Assembly: GCA_019424645.1 (NCBI GenBank)
Contig: JAHYZB010000060.1
Location: 1-30,303, forward strand
Reading direction: 5' to 3'
Length of the DNA: 30,303 nucleotides
From: Oxalobacter formigenes
GTDB lineage: Bacteria > Pseudomonadota > Gammaproteobacteria > Burkholderiales > Burkholderiaceae_D
The translations under genes were made by a program, and so were the position numbers. The notes beneath the pieces are model-generated. The model was not told the DNA's origin. It saw only the letters and a list, made by a program, of their open reading frames with translations, and did not search any database. Of the stretch, positions 22,949 through 30,303 are shown piece by piece; positions within the stretch are counted from its first letter, which is position 1; the number at the start of each line of letters is the position of its first letter.

Positions 22949-24246
22949 CCAGCCTGCATGGTCGTCATGCCGAACCTTTGCTTTTCAGGGGGCTGACGGG
23001 CGATAACTGGACACTGGCGGATTACGTTTCGCGTGGAGGATACGAACAATTCAAACGTATACTTGCCGAACGCATGCCGCGTGAACGGATTATTGCCGAA
23101 GTCAGGGCGTCCGGTTTGCGCGGTCGCGGGGGGGCAGGTTTTCCAACGGCGGTCAAATGGGGTTTCATGCCAAAAGATTATGCCGGACAGATGTACCTGA
23201 TCTGCAATGCCGACGAAAGCGAACCAGGTACGTTCAAGGACAGGGACATTCTCCGTTACAACCCTCATGCGGTTATCGAAGGGATGCTGATTGCAGCGTA
23301 TGCAATGGGAATTACAGCCGGATATATCTACATTCACGGTGAAATCTGGACAGTGTACGAACAGTTTGAGGAAGCGATCAGGCAAGCGCGTGAAGCAGGA
23401 CTGATCGGCAAGGATCTGCAGGGTTCCGGTTTCGATTTCGAGTTGCACGCTTTTCACGGTTACGGTGCATACATCTGCGGCGAGGAAACGGCATTGCTGG
23501 AATCAATGGAAGGCAAGCGCGGACAACCCCGGTTCAAGCCGCCTTTCCCTGCGACGAACGGTTTGTATGGACAGCCGACGACGATCAATAACGTGGAGAC
23601 GCTGGCTTATGTGCCTTTCATCATGGCGATGGGCGGCGATACATATGCAGCGCTGGGGCGAAACAATTGTCCCGGTACCAAGATTTTCTGTCTGTCCGGC
23701 GATGTGGCAAACCCGGGTAATTATGAAGTGCCTCTGGGCATTTCCTTTCCGGAATTGCTGGAACTTGCAGGGGGCATGAAGGACGGCAATGCCATGAAGG
23801 CGGTTATTCCGGGAGGATCGTCCTCACCGGTATTGCCTGCCAAAGCGATGATGCAGCTGAATATGGATTACGACTCGATTGCAAAAGCCGGTTCGATGCT
23901 GGGAACGGGGGGAGTGATCGTGCTGAATGAAACACGTTGTATGGTGAAAGCGCTGCTGAACCTGTCCCGTTTTTACTGGAACGAGTCGTGCGGGCAATGC
24001 ACACCTTGCCGTGAAGGGACCGGCTGGCTCGTCAGGCTGATCGAGCGAATCGAAAACGGTCACGGAAGAACGGAAGATCTGGATTTGCTGGATAATGTCG
24101 CTGCCAATATCATGGGGAGGACGATTTGCGCGCTGGGTGACGCTGCCGCGATGCCGGTGCGCTCATTCATAAAACATTTCAGGTCGGAATTCGAATATCA
24201 CATTGAACACAAACGGTGCCCTGAAGCATCCGGCGGACGGGATTAA
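22945..24246 (+). CDS. nuoF: NADH-quinone oxidoreductase subunit F
   Basis: The 51-kDa-type subunit that binds NADH and FMN and carries 4Fe-4S cluster N3. It has 433 residues. GLRGRGGAGFPTAVKWGFMP is the FMN/NADH loop and GAYICGEETALLESMEG the second nucleotide motif. The N3 ligands are Cys349, Cys352 and Cys355 (SCGQCTPCREGTGW) and Cys395. ATG at 22945 overlaps the nuoE stop. The frame is open upstream to 22837, inside nuoE, but that extension is not family-like. Confidence 0.97.
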   Translation: MTSLHGRHAEPLLFRGLTGDNWTLADYVSRGGYEQFKRILAERMPRERIIAEVRASGLRGRGGAGFPTAVKWGFMPKDYAGQMYLICNADESEPGTFKDRDILRYNPHAVIEGMLIAAYAMGITAGYIYIHGEIWTVYEQFEEAIRQAREAGLIGKDLQGSGFDFELHAFHGYGAYICGEETALLESMEGKRGQPRFKPPFPATNGLYGQPTTINNVETLAYVPFIMAMGGDTYAALGRNNCPGTKIFCLSGDVANPGNYEVPLGISFPELLELAGGMKDGNAMKAVIPGGSSSPVLPAKAMMQLNMDYDSIAKAGSMLGTGGVIVLNETRCMVKALLNLSRFYWNESCGQCTPCREGTGWLVRLIERIENGHGRTEDLDLLDNVAANIMGRTICALGDAAAMPVRSFIKHFRSEFEYHIEHKRCPEASGGRD

Positions 24247-24252
24247 GCGACT

Positions 24253-26586
24253 ATGGTTGAAATCGAGATTGATGGCGAGAAAATAAAAGCGGAACCGGGC
24301 AGTTCACTGCTACAGGTCGCGCTTGACTCGGGCAAGCCGATTCCGCATTTTTGCTATCACAAGAAACTGTCGATCACGGCCAGTTGCCGCATGTGTCTCG
24401 TCGAAGTCGACAAAATGACGAAACTGGTGCCTGCCTGTGCAACACCGGTGACGGAAGGTATGGTTGTCCATACCGACAGTGAAAAGGTTATCGAGGCCAG
24501 AAAAGCGGTGATGGAATTTCTGCTCATCAATCATCCGCTTGATTGCCCTGTTTGCGATCAGGGCGGTGAGTGTCTCCTGCAGGATTTTTCAGTCGGATAC
24601 GGTGCATCAAAAGCCCGTTTCGACGAAGAAAAACGTATTGTTTTCGTGAAAAATGCCGGACCGCTGATTTCCATGCAGGAAATGAGCCGCTGTATCCAGT
24701 GTACCCGTTGTGTCCGTTTCGGCGAAGAGATCGGCGGCGTGATGGAATTCGGCATGGTCAACCGGGGTGACCGAGAAGAGATCACAACTTTCCTGAATAA
24801 GAACGTCAATTCCGAATTGTCGGGCAACATGATTGACGTGTGTCCTGTCGGAGCGCTCACATCCAAACCGTTTCGCTTCAGGGCGCGTGGCTGGGAACTG
24901 GCTTCGTATCGAATGGTCAGTCCGCATGACGGCCTTGGTTCAAACATGAATGTCCAGACTCTGCGTGGGCAGGTGATGCGTGTCTTGCCGTTCGAGAATG
25001 AAACCGTAAACGAATGCTGGCTCTCCGACCGTGACCGTTTTTCTTATGAAGCCTTGAATAGTCCTGAGCGACTGACTGTGCCGATGGTCAAGCAGGATAA
25101 CCGCTGGATCGAGACAGATTGGGAAACGGCTCTGAATTACGTCACGCATGGTTTGAAGAGTATCAGCCGGGATCATGGCGCCTCGTCGCTGGCCGCGCTG
25201 GCATCTCCGCAGGCAACGCTGGAAGAACTGTCTCTGCTGCAGAAACTGGTGCGCAAGATGGGATCGGAAAAAGTCGAATTCCGTTTGCGCCAGTCGGATT
25301 TCACGCTGGATGGAAAAATCCTGCCCTGGTTGGGCATGAAGGTGGAAGAAATCGACAGTCTGGATCAGGTTTTTGTTGTCGGATCGTTTTTGCGGTCTGA
25401 AGCGCCGCTTCTGACTGCCCGTTTCCGGAAAACCGCATCCAGCGGTGCGACGATCAGCATGTTGCATGCCATCGATGACGACTGGCTGATGCCCGTTGAA
25501 AACCGGTTTATCGGATCATCGGCAAAATGGCTGCCGATGCTGGGTGAAATCATTACTGGTGTGGCAATTAAAAAAGGAATGCCCATTCCCGACTGGCTGG
25601 GAAATCTGCACGTGACTGAAACGGCTGACCGTATTGCCGCATCGCTGATGGAAGAAGGGAACAAGGCGATCATTTTGGGAGCGGCTGCCTTGCAGCATGA
25701 ACAGGCTTCGGCTTTGCATATGGCGGCCGAGTGGCTGGCGGGAAATACCGGGGCGAAATTCGGTGTATTGACTGAGGGAGCCAATTCGACAGGTGCTTAT
25801 CTGGCAAATGCCTTTCCGACACCGGGTTCGGGTGAAACCCTGAACGGCATTGCATCGGATTCGACCAAGGCTTTCCTGTTGTTGCATACAGAACCGGAAC
25901 TGGATGTCGCCAATCAGCCAAAGATGACGGCAGCTTTGCAACAGGCGGAAATGGTCGTGGCCCTGACGCCGTTCAAACAGAGTCTGGATGTGGCCGATGT
26001 CTTGCTACCGGTCGCACCATTTACCGAAACGTCGGGAACCTATATCAATTTCGAAGGACGGGTGCAGTCTTTTGAGGGAGCTGTTGCGCCGTTGGGTGAA
26101 ACGCGACCCGCATGGAAGGTGCTTAGGGTGCTGGGCAATTTCCTTGATTTGCCTGAGTTTGACTATGATTCATCGGAACAGGTGCGGGATGAATGCCTGC
26201 ATAACCGGAATATTGCCGGTGAACTGAATAATCTGTGCGGGCTTCTGCTGGAATTCGATGCATCCGAAACTGGTTCTGAAACAGGCCTTACGCGGATAGC
26301 CGATGTCCCTCTCTATTTTTCGGATATGCTCGTTCGTCGAGCATTTTCTCTACAACAGACGCAGGCTGCTGCAGAACCCCTTGTACACCTTCCTGTCGCG
26401 CTGTTCGATAAAATGGGATTGAACGACAATGACAAGGTCAGGGTCTGGCAGGAAATGGGTGAAACCGTTCTGCCTGCCGTAAAAGACGAAACACTGCCGG
26501 ATAATGTCGTCAGACTGGCGACAGGACATCCTGCAACCGCAATGCTGGGGCCGATAAACGGCTGGATCGGAGTCGCTCGCGCATGA
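24253..26586 (+). CDS. nuoG: NADH-quinone oxidoreductase subunit G
   Basis: The 75-kDa-type iron-sulfur subunit. It has 777 residues. The N-terminal ferredoxin domain binds 2Fe-2S N1b through Cys34, 45, 48 and 62. N5 uses His94, Cys98, 101 and 107. N4 uses Cys147, 150, 153 and 197. The rest is a molybdopterin-oxidoreductase-like domain without a working cofactor site. The extra N7 cluster ligands of E. coli-type NuoG are not seen. ATG at 24253 lies 6 nt after nuoF; the stop overlaps nuoH. Confidence 0.97.
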   Translation: MVEIEIDGEKIKAEPGSSLLQVALDSGKPIPHFCYHKKLSITASCRMCLVEVDKMTKLVPACATPVTEGMVVHTDSEKVIEARKAVMEFLLINHPLDCPVCDQGGECLLQDFSVGYGASKARFDEEKRIVFVKNAGPLISMQEMSRCIQCTRCVRFGEEIGGVMEFGMVNRGDREEITTFLNKNVNSELSGNMIDVCPVGALTSKPFRFRARGWELASYRMVSPHDGLGSNMNVQTLRGQVMRVLPFENETVNECWLSDRDRFSYEALNSPERLTVPMVKQDNRWIETDWETALNYVTHGLKSISRDHGASSLAALASPQATLEELSLLQKLVRKMGSEKVEFRLRQSDFTLDGKILPWLGMKVEEIDSLDQVFVVGSFLRSEAPLLTARFRKTASSGATISMLHAIDDDWLMPVENRFIGSSAKWLPMLGEIITGVAIKKGMPIPDWLGNLHVTETADRIAASLMEEGNKAIILGAAALQHEQASALHMAAEWLAGNTGAKFGVLTEGANSTGAYLANAFPTPGSGETLNGIASDSTKAFLLLHTEPELDVANQPKMTAALQQAEMVVALTPFKQSLDVADVLLPVAPFTETSGTYINFEGRVQSFEGAVAPLGETRPAWKVLRVLGNFLDLPEFDYDSSEQVRDECLHNRNIAGELNNLCGLLLEFDASETGSETGLTRIADVPLYFSDMLVRRAFSLQQTQAAAEPLVHLPVALFDKMGLNDNDKVRVWQEMGETVLPAVKDETLPDNVVRLATGHPATAMLGPINGWIGVARA

Positions 26587-27659
26587 TGACGGAATTGCTC
26601 AATCTGGCGCATCACTACGGCAATCTGTTCTTCGGATCGCTTTGGCCTGTCGTCTGGATCATGATCCGGATCGGCATCATTCTTGCACCGATTCTGGGTA
26701 TCGTCACCTTCCTGACCCTCGGAGAGCGGAAGGTAATCGGCTGGATGCATGCCCGTCTGGGTCCGAACCGGGTAGGGCCACTTGGCCTGATCCAGCCAAT
26801 TGCCGATGCAATCAAGCTGCTTCTGAAAGAAATCATTGTTCCGGAAAAAGCTGACAAGGTGCTGTTCTGGCTGGCTCCGGTACTCGCAATGGCGCCTGCG
26901 CTGTCAGCATGGGCCGTCATTCCCTTCGGTCCGGATATGGTACTGGCGAATGTCAATGCAGGCCTCCTGTTTATCATGGCGATCACGTCGATCAGCATTT
27001 ACGGGATTATCATCGGCGGGTGGGCATCCAATTCAAAATATGCCCTGATGGGAGCGGTCCGTGCCGCGGCACTCATGATTTCTTTCGGAATCCCGCTGGG
27101 GTTTTCACTGGTGATTGTCCTTTTGGTTTCCGGTAGCCTGAACCTCTCGGATATCGTCATCGGACAAAGTCAGGGCTTTTTCGCCAGTTACGGATTTACT
27201 TTCCTGTCGTGGAACTGGATTCCGCTTTTTCCGATTTTCGTTGTTTATATCATTTGCTCGATAGCGGAAACCGGACGGCATCCGTTCGATACGACAGAAG
27301 GGGAATCCGAAATCGTCGCCGGTCATATGGTTGAATACTCCGGTATGGCGTTTGCCATGTTTTATCTGGCCGAGTATGCCAATATTGTCCTGTTCTCGAC
27401 GATGGCTGCCATCATGTTTTTAGGTGGATGGCTCGCGCCGGTCAACTGGTCTGTTCTGGCATGGGTGCCGGGCTGGATCTGGCTGGCTTCCAAGACGTTT
27501 ACTATTGTGTTTATATTCATCTGGGTGCGGGCGACATTTCCGCGTTACCGGTACGATCACGCGATGCGGCTTGGCTGGAAGGTTCTGATTCCGCTTACAT
27601 TGGCTTACCTCGTTTTCATCGCTTGCTGGATGCAAACGCCTTTCAACATATGGCTATGA
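26583..27659 (+). CDS. nuoH: NADH-quinone oxidoreductase subunit H
   Basis: Membrane subunit that joins the peripheral arm to the proton-pumping arm and forms part of the quinone tunnel. It has 358 residues and about eight membrane helices. The conserved loop GERKVIGWMHARLGPNRVGP and the later ETGRHPFDTTEGESEIVAG are NuoH signatures. The start ATG overlaps the nuoG stop by 4 nt. Confidence 0.97.
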   Translation: MMTELLNLAHHYGNLFFGSLWPVVWIMIRIGIILAPILGIVTFLTLGERKVIGWMHARLGPNRVGPLGLIQPIADAIKLLLKEIIVPEKADKVLFWLAPVLAMAPALSAWAVIPFGPDMVLANVNAGLLFIMAITSISIYGIIIGGWASNSKYALMGAVRAAALMISFGIPLGFSLVIVLLVSGSLNLSDIVIGQSQGFFASYGFTFLSWNWIPLFPIFVVYIICSIAETGRHPFDTTEGESEIVAGHMVEYSGMAFAMFYLAEYANIVLFSTMAAIMFLGGWLAPVNWSVLAWVPGWIWLASKTFTIVFIFIWVRATFPRYRYDHAMRLGWKVLIPLTLAYLVFIACWMQTPFNIWL

Positions 27660-27669
27660 GGACAGGCAG

Positions 27670-28158
27670 ATGAAAACGATAAAACATTTTTTCAAAACCT
27701 TTTCCCTGATTGAACTGGTTCAGGGAATGGCACTGACTCTCAGGGTCATGTTCAGGCGAAAAGCGACGGTGTGCTACCCCGAAGAGAAAACGCCCTTGTC
27801 TCCCCGTTTCCGGGGGATGCATGCCTTAATGCGTGACGAGAACGGTGAGGAAAAATGTATTGCGTGCAAATTGTGCGAGTCTGTCTGTCCTGCCAAGGCA
27901 ATTCTGATCGAATCTGAAGAACGCGAGGACGGCACGAGAAGGACGACTCGTTACGATATCGACCAGAGCAAATGTATATTCTGTGGCCTGTGCGAGGAAG
28001 CGTGTCCTGTCGATGCGATTGTCGAGATACCGATGTTCGAATATAGTGCCGACGGGAAAAACGATTTGCTGTTTTCGAAGGAAGTCCTGCTGAAAGTAGG
28101 CGATACGTACAAGGAAGAAATCAGGGAAGCGAAGGATGCAGATGAACCCTACCGTTAA
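27670..28158 (+). CDS. nuoI: NADH-quinone oxidoreductase subunit I
   Basis: The 8Fe ferredoxin-type subunit with clusters N6a and N6b. It has 162 residues. The ligands are Cys63, 66, 69 and 73 (CIACKLCESVCPAKAI) and Cys102, 105, 108 and 112 (CIFCGLCEEACPVDAI). The N-terminal amphipathic helix rests on the membrane. It starts 10 nt after nuoH. Confidence 0.97.
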   Translation: MKTIKHFFKTFSLIELVQGMALTLRVMFRRKATVCYPEEKTPLSPRFRGMHALMRDENGEEKCIACKLCESVCPAKAILIESEEREDGTRRTTRYDIDQSKCIFCGLCEEACPVDAIVEIPMFEYSADGKNDLLFSKEVLLKVGDTYKEEIREAKDADEPYR

Positions 28159-28173
28159 AGGCCTGATCGCTTT

Positions 28174-28809
28174 ATGAATGCCATGCAACTGACAAACATT
28201 CTCTTTTATGTGTTCGGCACCATTATGGTACTGGCGGCGTTGCGCGTCATTACGTCGCGTAATCCTGTGCATGCCGTGCTGTATCTTGTCCTTTCTTTCT
28301 TCACCGGAGCGGCGATCTGGATTTTGCTTAAGGCGGAATTTCTTGCCCTGATCCTGCTTCTGGTTTACGTCGGGGCTGTCATGGTGCTCTTCCTTTTCGT
28401 TGTCATGATGATGGATCTGGATCTGACAGAATTGAAAAGGGCGGCAAGAAAGAACATGATTTCCGCCACGATTGTGGGCGTAGCGATCGTGCTTGAAATG
28501 TCGGCGGTTCTTTTTCGCGGTTTCTGGATGATCGATTCACACGTTCCGAAAAGTGCGTCGAAAATTGGACTGACGGCGGAGATCGGGAAAGCGCTGTTTA
28601 CCGATTATCTGTTCAACGTTGAAATTGCGGCGATTATCCTGCTTGTCGCGCTGATCGCGGCAGTGACGCTGACTTTCCGGAAAAGAACGGACGCCAAATA
28701 CACATCGGCGAACAAGGCCATTCACGTCCGGCCTGAAGACAGGATACGCATTGTCGAGATGAAGGCGGAAACGTTTGAGCAGGAAACCAAACGGGAGGAT
28801 ACGCCATGA
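28174..28809 (+). CDS. nuoJ: NADH-quinone oxidoreductase subunit J
   Basis: Membrane-arm subunit with five predicted helices and 211 residues. NPVHAVLYLVLSFFTGAAIW and VYVGAVMVLFLFVVMM are typical of the third-helix region that moves during turnover. The tail after residue 170 is hydrophilic. The stop overlaps the nuoK start by 4 nt. Confidence 0.96.
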   Translation: MNAMQLTNILFYVFGTIMVLAALRVITSRNPVHAVLYLVLSFFTGAAIWILLKAEFLALILLLVYVGAVMVLFLFVVMMMDLDLTELKRAARKNMISATIVGVAIVLEMSAVLFRGFWMIDSHVPKSASKIGLTAEIGKALFTDYLFNVEIAAIILLVALIAAVTLTFRKRTDAKYTSANKAIHVRPEDRIRIVEMKAETFEQETKREDTP

Positions 28810-29117
28810 TGACCGTTTCACTGGTGCATTACCTTATTCTGGCTGCAATCCTGTTTTCGATTGGGGTGATGGGGATTTTCATCAACCGGCGCAATCTGAT
28901 CATGTTGTTGATGTCGATTGAACTGATGCTGTTGGCGGTTAATCTGAATTTCATCGCGTTTTCCCATTATCTCGGGGATATCGCCGGTCAGATTTTCGTG
29001 TTTTTCATCCTGACGGTTGCCGCCTCTGAAACGGCGATCGGATTGGGAATACTGGTGGTTCTCTTCAGACGGATCAGTTCGGTCAAGACCGACGATATGG
29101 ATAGCCTGAAAGGATAA
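28806..29117 (+). CDS. nuoK: NADH-quinone oxidoreductase subunit K
   Basis: Small membrane-arm subunit related to MrpC. It has 103 residues and three membrane helices. The two conserved membrane glutamates of the family are in LMSIELMLLAVNLNF and VAASETAIGLGILV. The start is ATGATG overlapping nuoJ. Confidence 0.97.
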   Translation: MMTVSLVHYLILAAILFSIGVMGIFINRRNLIMLLMSIELMLLAVNLNFIAFSHYLGDIAGQIFVFFILTVAASETAIGLGILVVLFRRISSVKTDDMDSLKG

Positions 29118-29163
29118 TGTGATTGTATGTATGTAATTATTTGCGGAACAGATCAAGGAAATA

Positions 29164-30303
29164 ATGGGAATGCCTGATCAACTGAACGTCCATTTATTGC
29201 TGGCTGCGCTTTTCGCGCCGCTTGCGGGCGCATTGATCGCCGGCCTGATGGGTTCGATGTTCGGAGGCCATCTCATCCGCCGGAGAACATCCAAAGCCGT
29301 CACGGTATTGGGCGTGGCCATTTCGTTCGTTTGTTCCCTGATGATCCTGCTGGAAGTCATTTCCGGAGCGGAGTTCAACGGGTCGGTCTATACCTGGGCG
29401 ACTATCGGGAATCTGAAACTGGAAATCGGTTTTCTGGTGGATAACCTGACCGCCATGATGATGGTGGTCGTCACCTTCATTTCCCTGCTCGTCCATATCT
29501 ATTCGATGGGCTATATGGAAAACGACGATAACGTCAGCCGCTTTTTCTCGTATATATCCCTCTTTACCTTTTCCATGCTCGCTCTGGTGATGAGCAACAA
29601 TTTCCTGCAGCTTTTCTTCGGATGGGAAGCGGTCGGGCTTGTTTCCTATCTTCTGATCGGATTCTGGCTGGAAAAACCCACGGCTGTTTCAGCTGGTTTG
29701 AAAGCTTTCCTCGTCAACCGTGTGGGCGATTTCGGCTTCATTGTCGGCATCGGGCTGGTCTTTGCGTTTGCCGGTTCACTGAACTATCAGGACGTTTTTG
29801 CCATACGTGAACAACTGGCGATGATGACTTTGCCGGGAACCGGCTGGCTCGTCATTACTGCAATTTGCCTGTTCCTTTTTGTCGGTGCAATGGGTAAATC
29901 GGCACAGTTCCCGTTCCATGTCTGGCTGCCGGATTCGATGGAAGGTCCGACACCGATCTCTGCGTTAATTCATGCTGCCACAATGGTGACGGCGGGTATT
30001 TTCATGGTTGCCCGGCTTTCCCCATTGTATGAATTGTCGGAAACGGCACTGTCCGTGATGGTCGTTGTCGGTGCGATTTCGGCCCTTTTTCTGGGACTGG
30101 TCGCGATGGTACAGACCGACATCAAGCGGATCATCGCCTATTCCACCTTGTCACAGCTCGGCTACATGGTCGTTGCCCTCGGGGTCTCGGCCTATTCTGT
30201 TGCCGTATTCCATCTGATGACTCACGCATTCTTTAAAGCACTTCTCTTTCTGGCGGCCGGTTCGGTCATTCTGGGTATGCATCACGATCAGGACATCCGG
30301 AAC
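29164..30303 (+). CDS. nuoL: NADH-quinone oxidoreductase subunit L (3' end beyond window)
   Basis: The distal antiporter-like proton-pumping subunit. The frame is open from ATG 29164 to the window end, 380 codons of about 650-690 expected. Recognisable parts are VDNLTAMMMVVVTFISLLVH, IYSMGYME, FFGWEAVGLVSYLLIGFW (with the key membrane Glu), the GKSAQFPFHVWLPDSMEGPT motif, SALIHAATMVTAGIFMVAR, and DIKRIIAYSTLSQLGYM. AAGGA lies six bases before the start. It follows nuoK after 46 nt. Confidence 0.97.
   Translation, partial: MGMPDQLNVHLLLAALFAPLAGALIAGLMGSMFGGHLIRRRTSKAVTVLGVAISFVCSLMILLEVISGAEFNGSVYTWATIGNLKLEIGFLVDNLTAMMMVVVTFISLLVHIYSMGYMENDDNVSRFFSYISLFTFSMLALVMSNNFLQLFFGWEAVGLVSYLLIGFWLEKPTAVSAGLKAFLVNRVGDFGFIVGIGLVFAFAGSLNYQDVFAIREQLAMMTLPGTGWLVITAICLFLFVGAMGKSAQFPFHVWLPDSMEGPTPISALIHAATMVTAGIFMVARLSPLYELSETALSVMVVVGAISALFLGLVAMVQTDIKRIIAYSTLSQLGYMVVALGVSAYSVAVFHLMTHAFFKALLFLAAGSVILGMHHDQDIRN

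Overview
The window reads as chromosome of a betaproteobacterium of the order Burkholderiales. The block tpiA-secG-tRNA-Leu(GAG)-nuoABCDEFGHIJKL is a known arrangement in that group, and the proteins look like the Burkholderiales versions of their families. The base composition is moderate, clearly less GC-rich than Burkholderia or Herbaspirillum. An Oxalobacteraceae member, possibly Oxalobacter, is my favoured guess, but it is an inference that the sequence alone does not prove.

Layout. (1) 1-2907, minus strand: ppk1 (polyphosphate kinase, 3' end cut by the window edge) with a Pho-box promoter, preceded by a small heat-shock gene (hsp20) with its own terminator. (2) 3071-3912: a Y1/REP-associated transposase-like gene flanked by a 10-bp inverted repeat; its catalytic residues appear to be substituted. 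(3) 4043-10222: gltB and gltD, the two subunits of NADPH glutamate synthase. (4) 10381-13318: dapA, bamC and a YycJ-like metallo-beta-lactamase-fold hydrolase, ended by a strong bidirectional terminator. It is shared with a convergent gene for a small lipoprotein made of AKDAA repeats. (5) 13685-14253: about 570 nt of AT-rich non-coding DNA with divergent promoters. (6) 14254-16214: an SlyD-like FKBP isomerase, tpiA, secG and tRNA-Leu(GAG). (7) 16215-19540: an AT-richer accessory insert between the tRNA and nuoA. It carries a phosphoethanolamine transferase gene whose frame is split at a T6 run, a Sel1-repeat secreted protein, and a divergent XRE regulator with a conspicuous CTACGAT operator array. 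(8) 19542-30303: the nuo operon (respiratory complex I) from its promoter through nuoA-K and the first 380 codons of nuoL.

How it works together. Most of the window is core metabolism: nitrogen assimilation (GltBD), lysine and peptidoglycan precursor synthesis (DapA), outer-membrane assembly (BamC), glycolysis (TpiA), protein export (SecG) and NADH oxidation (Nuo). The parts worth a second look are the apparently catalytically dead transposase relative, the frameshifted lipid A-modifying enzyme at a -1 slippery heptamer, the self-contained XRE/Sel1 operator region, and the Pho box on ppk.
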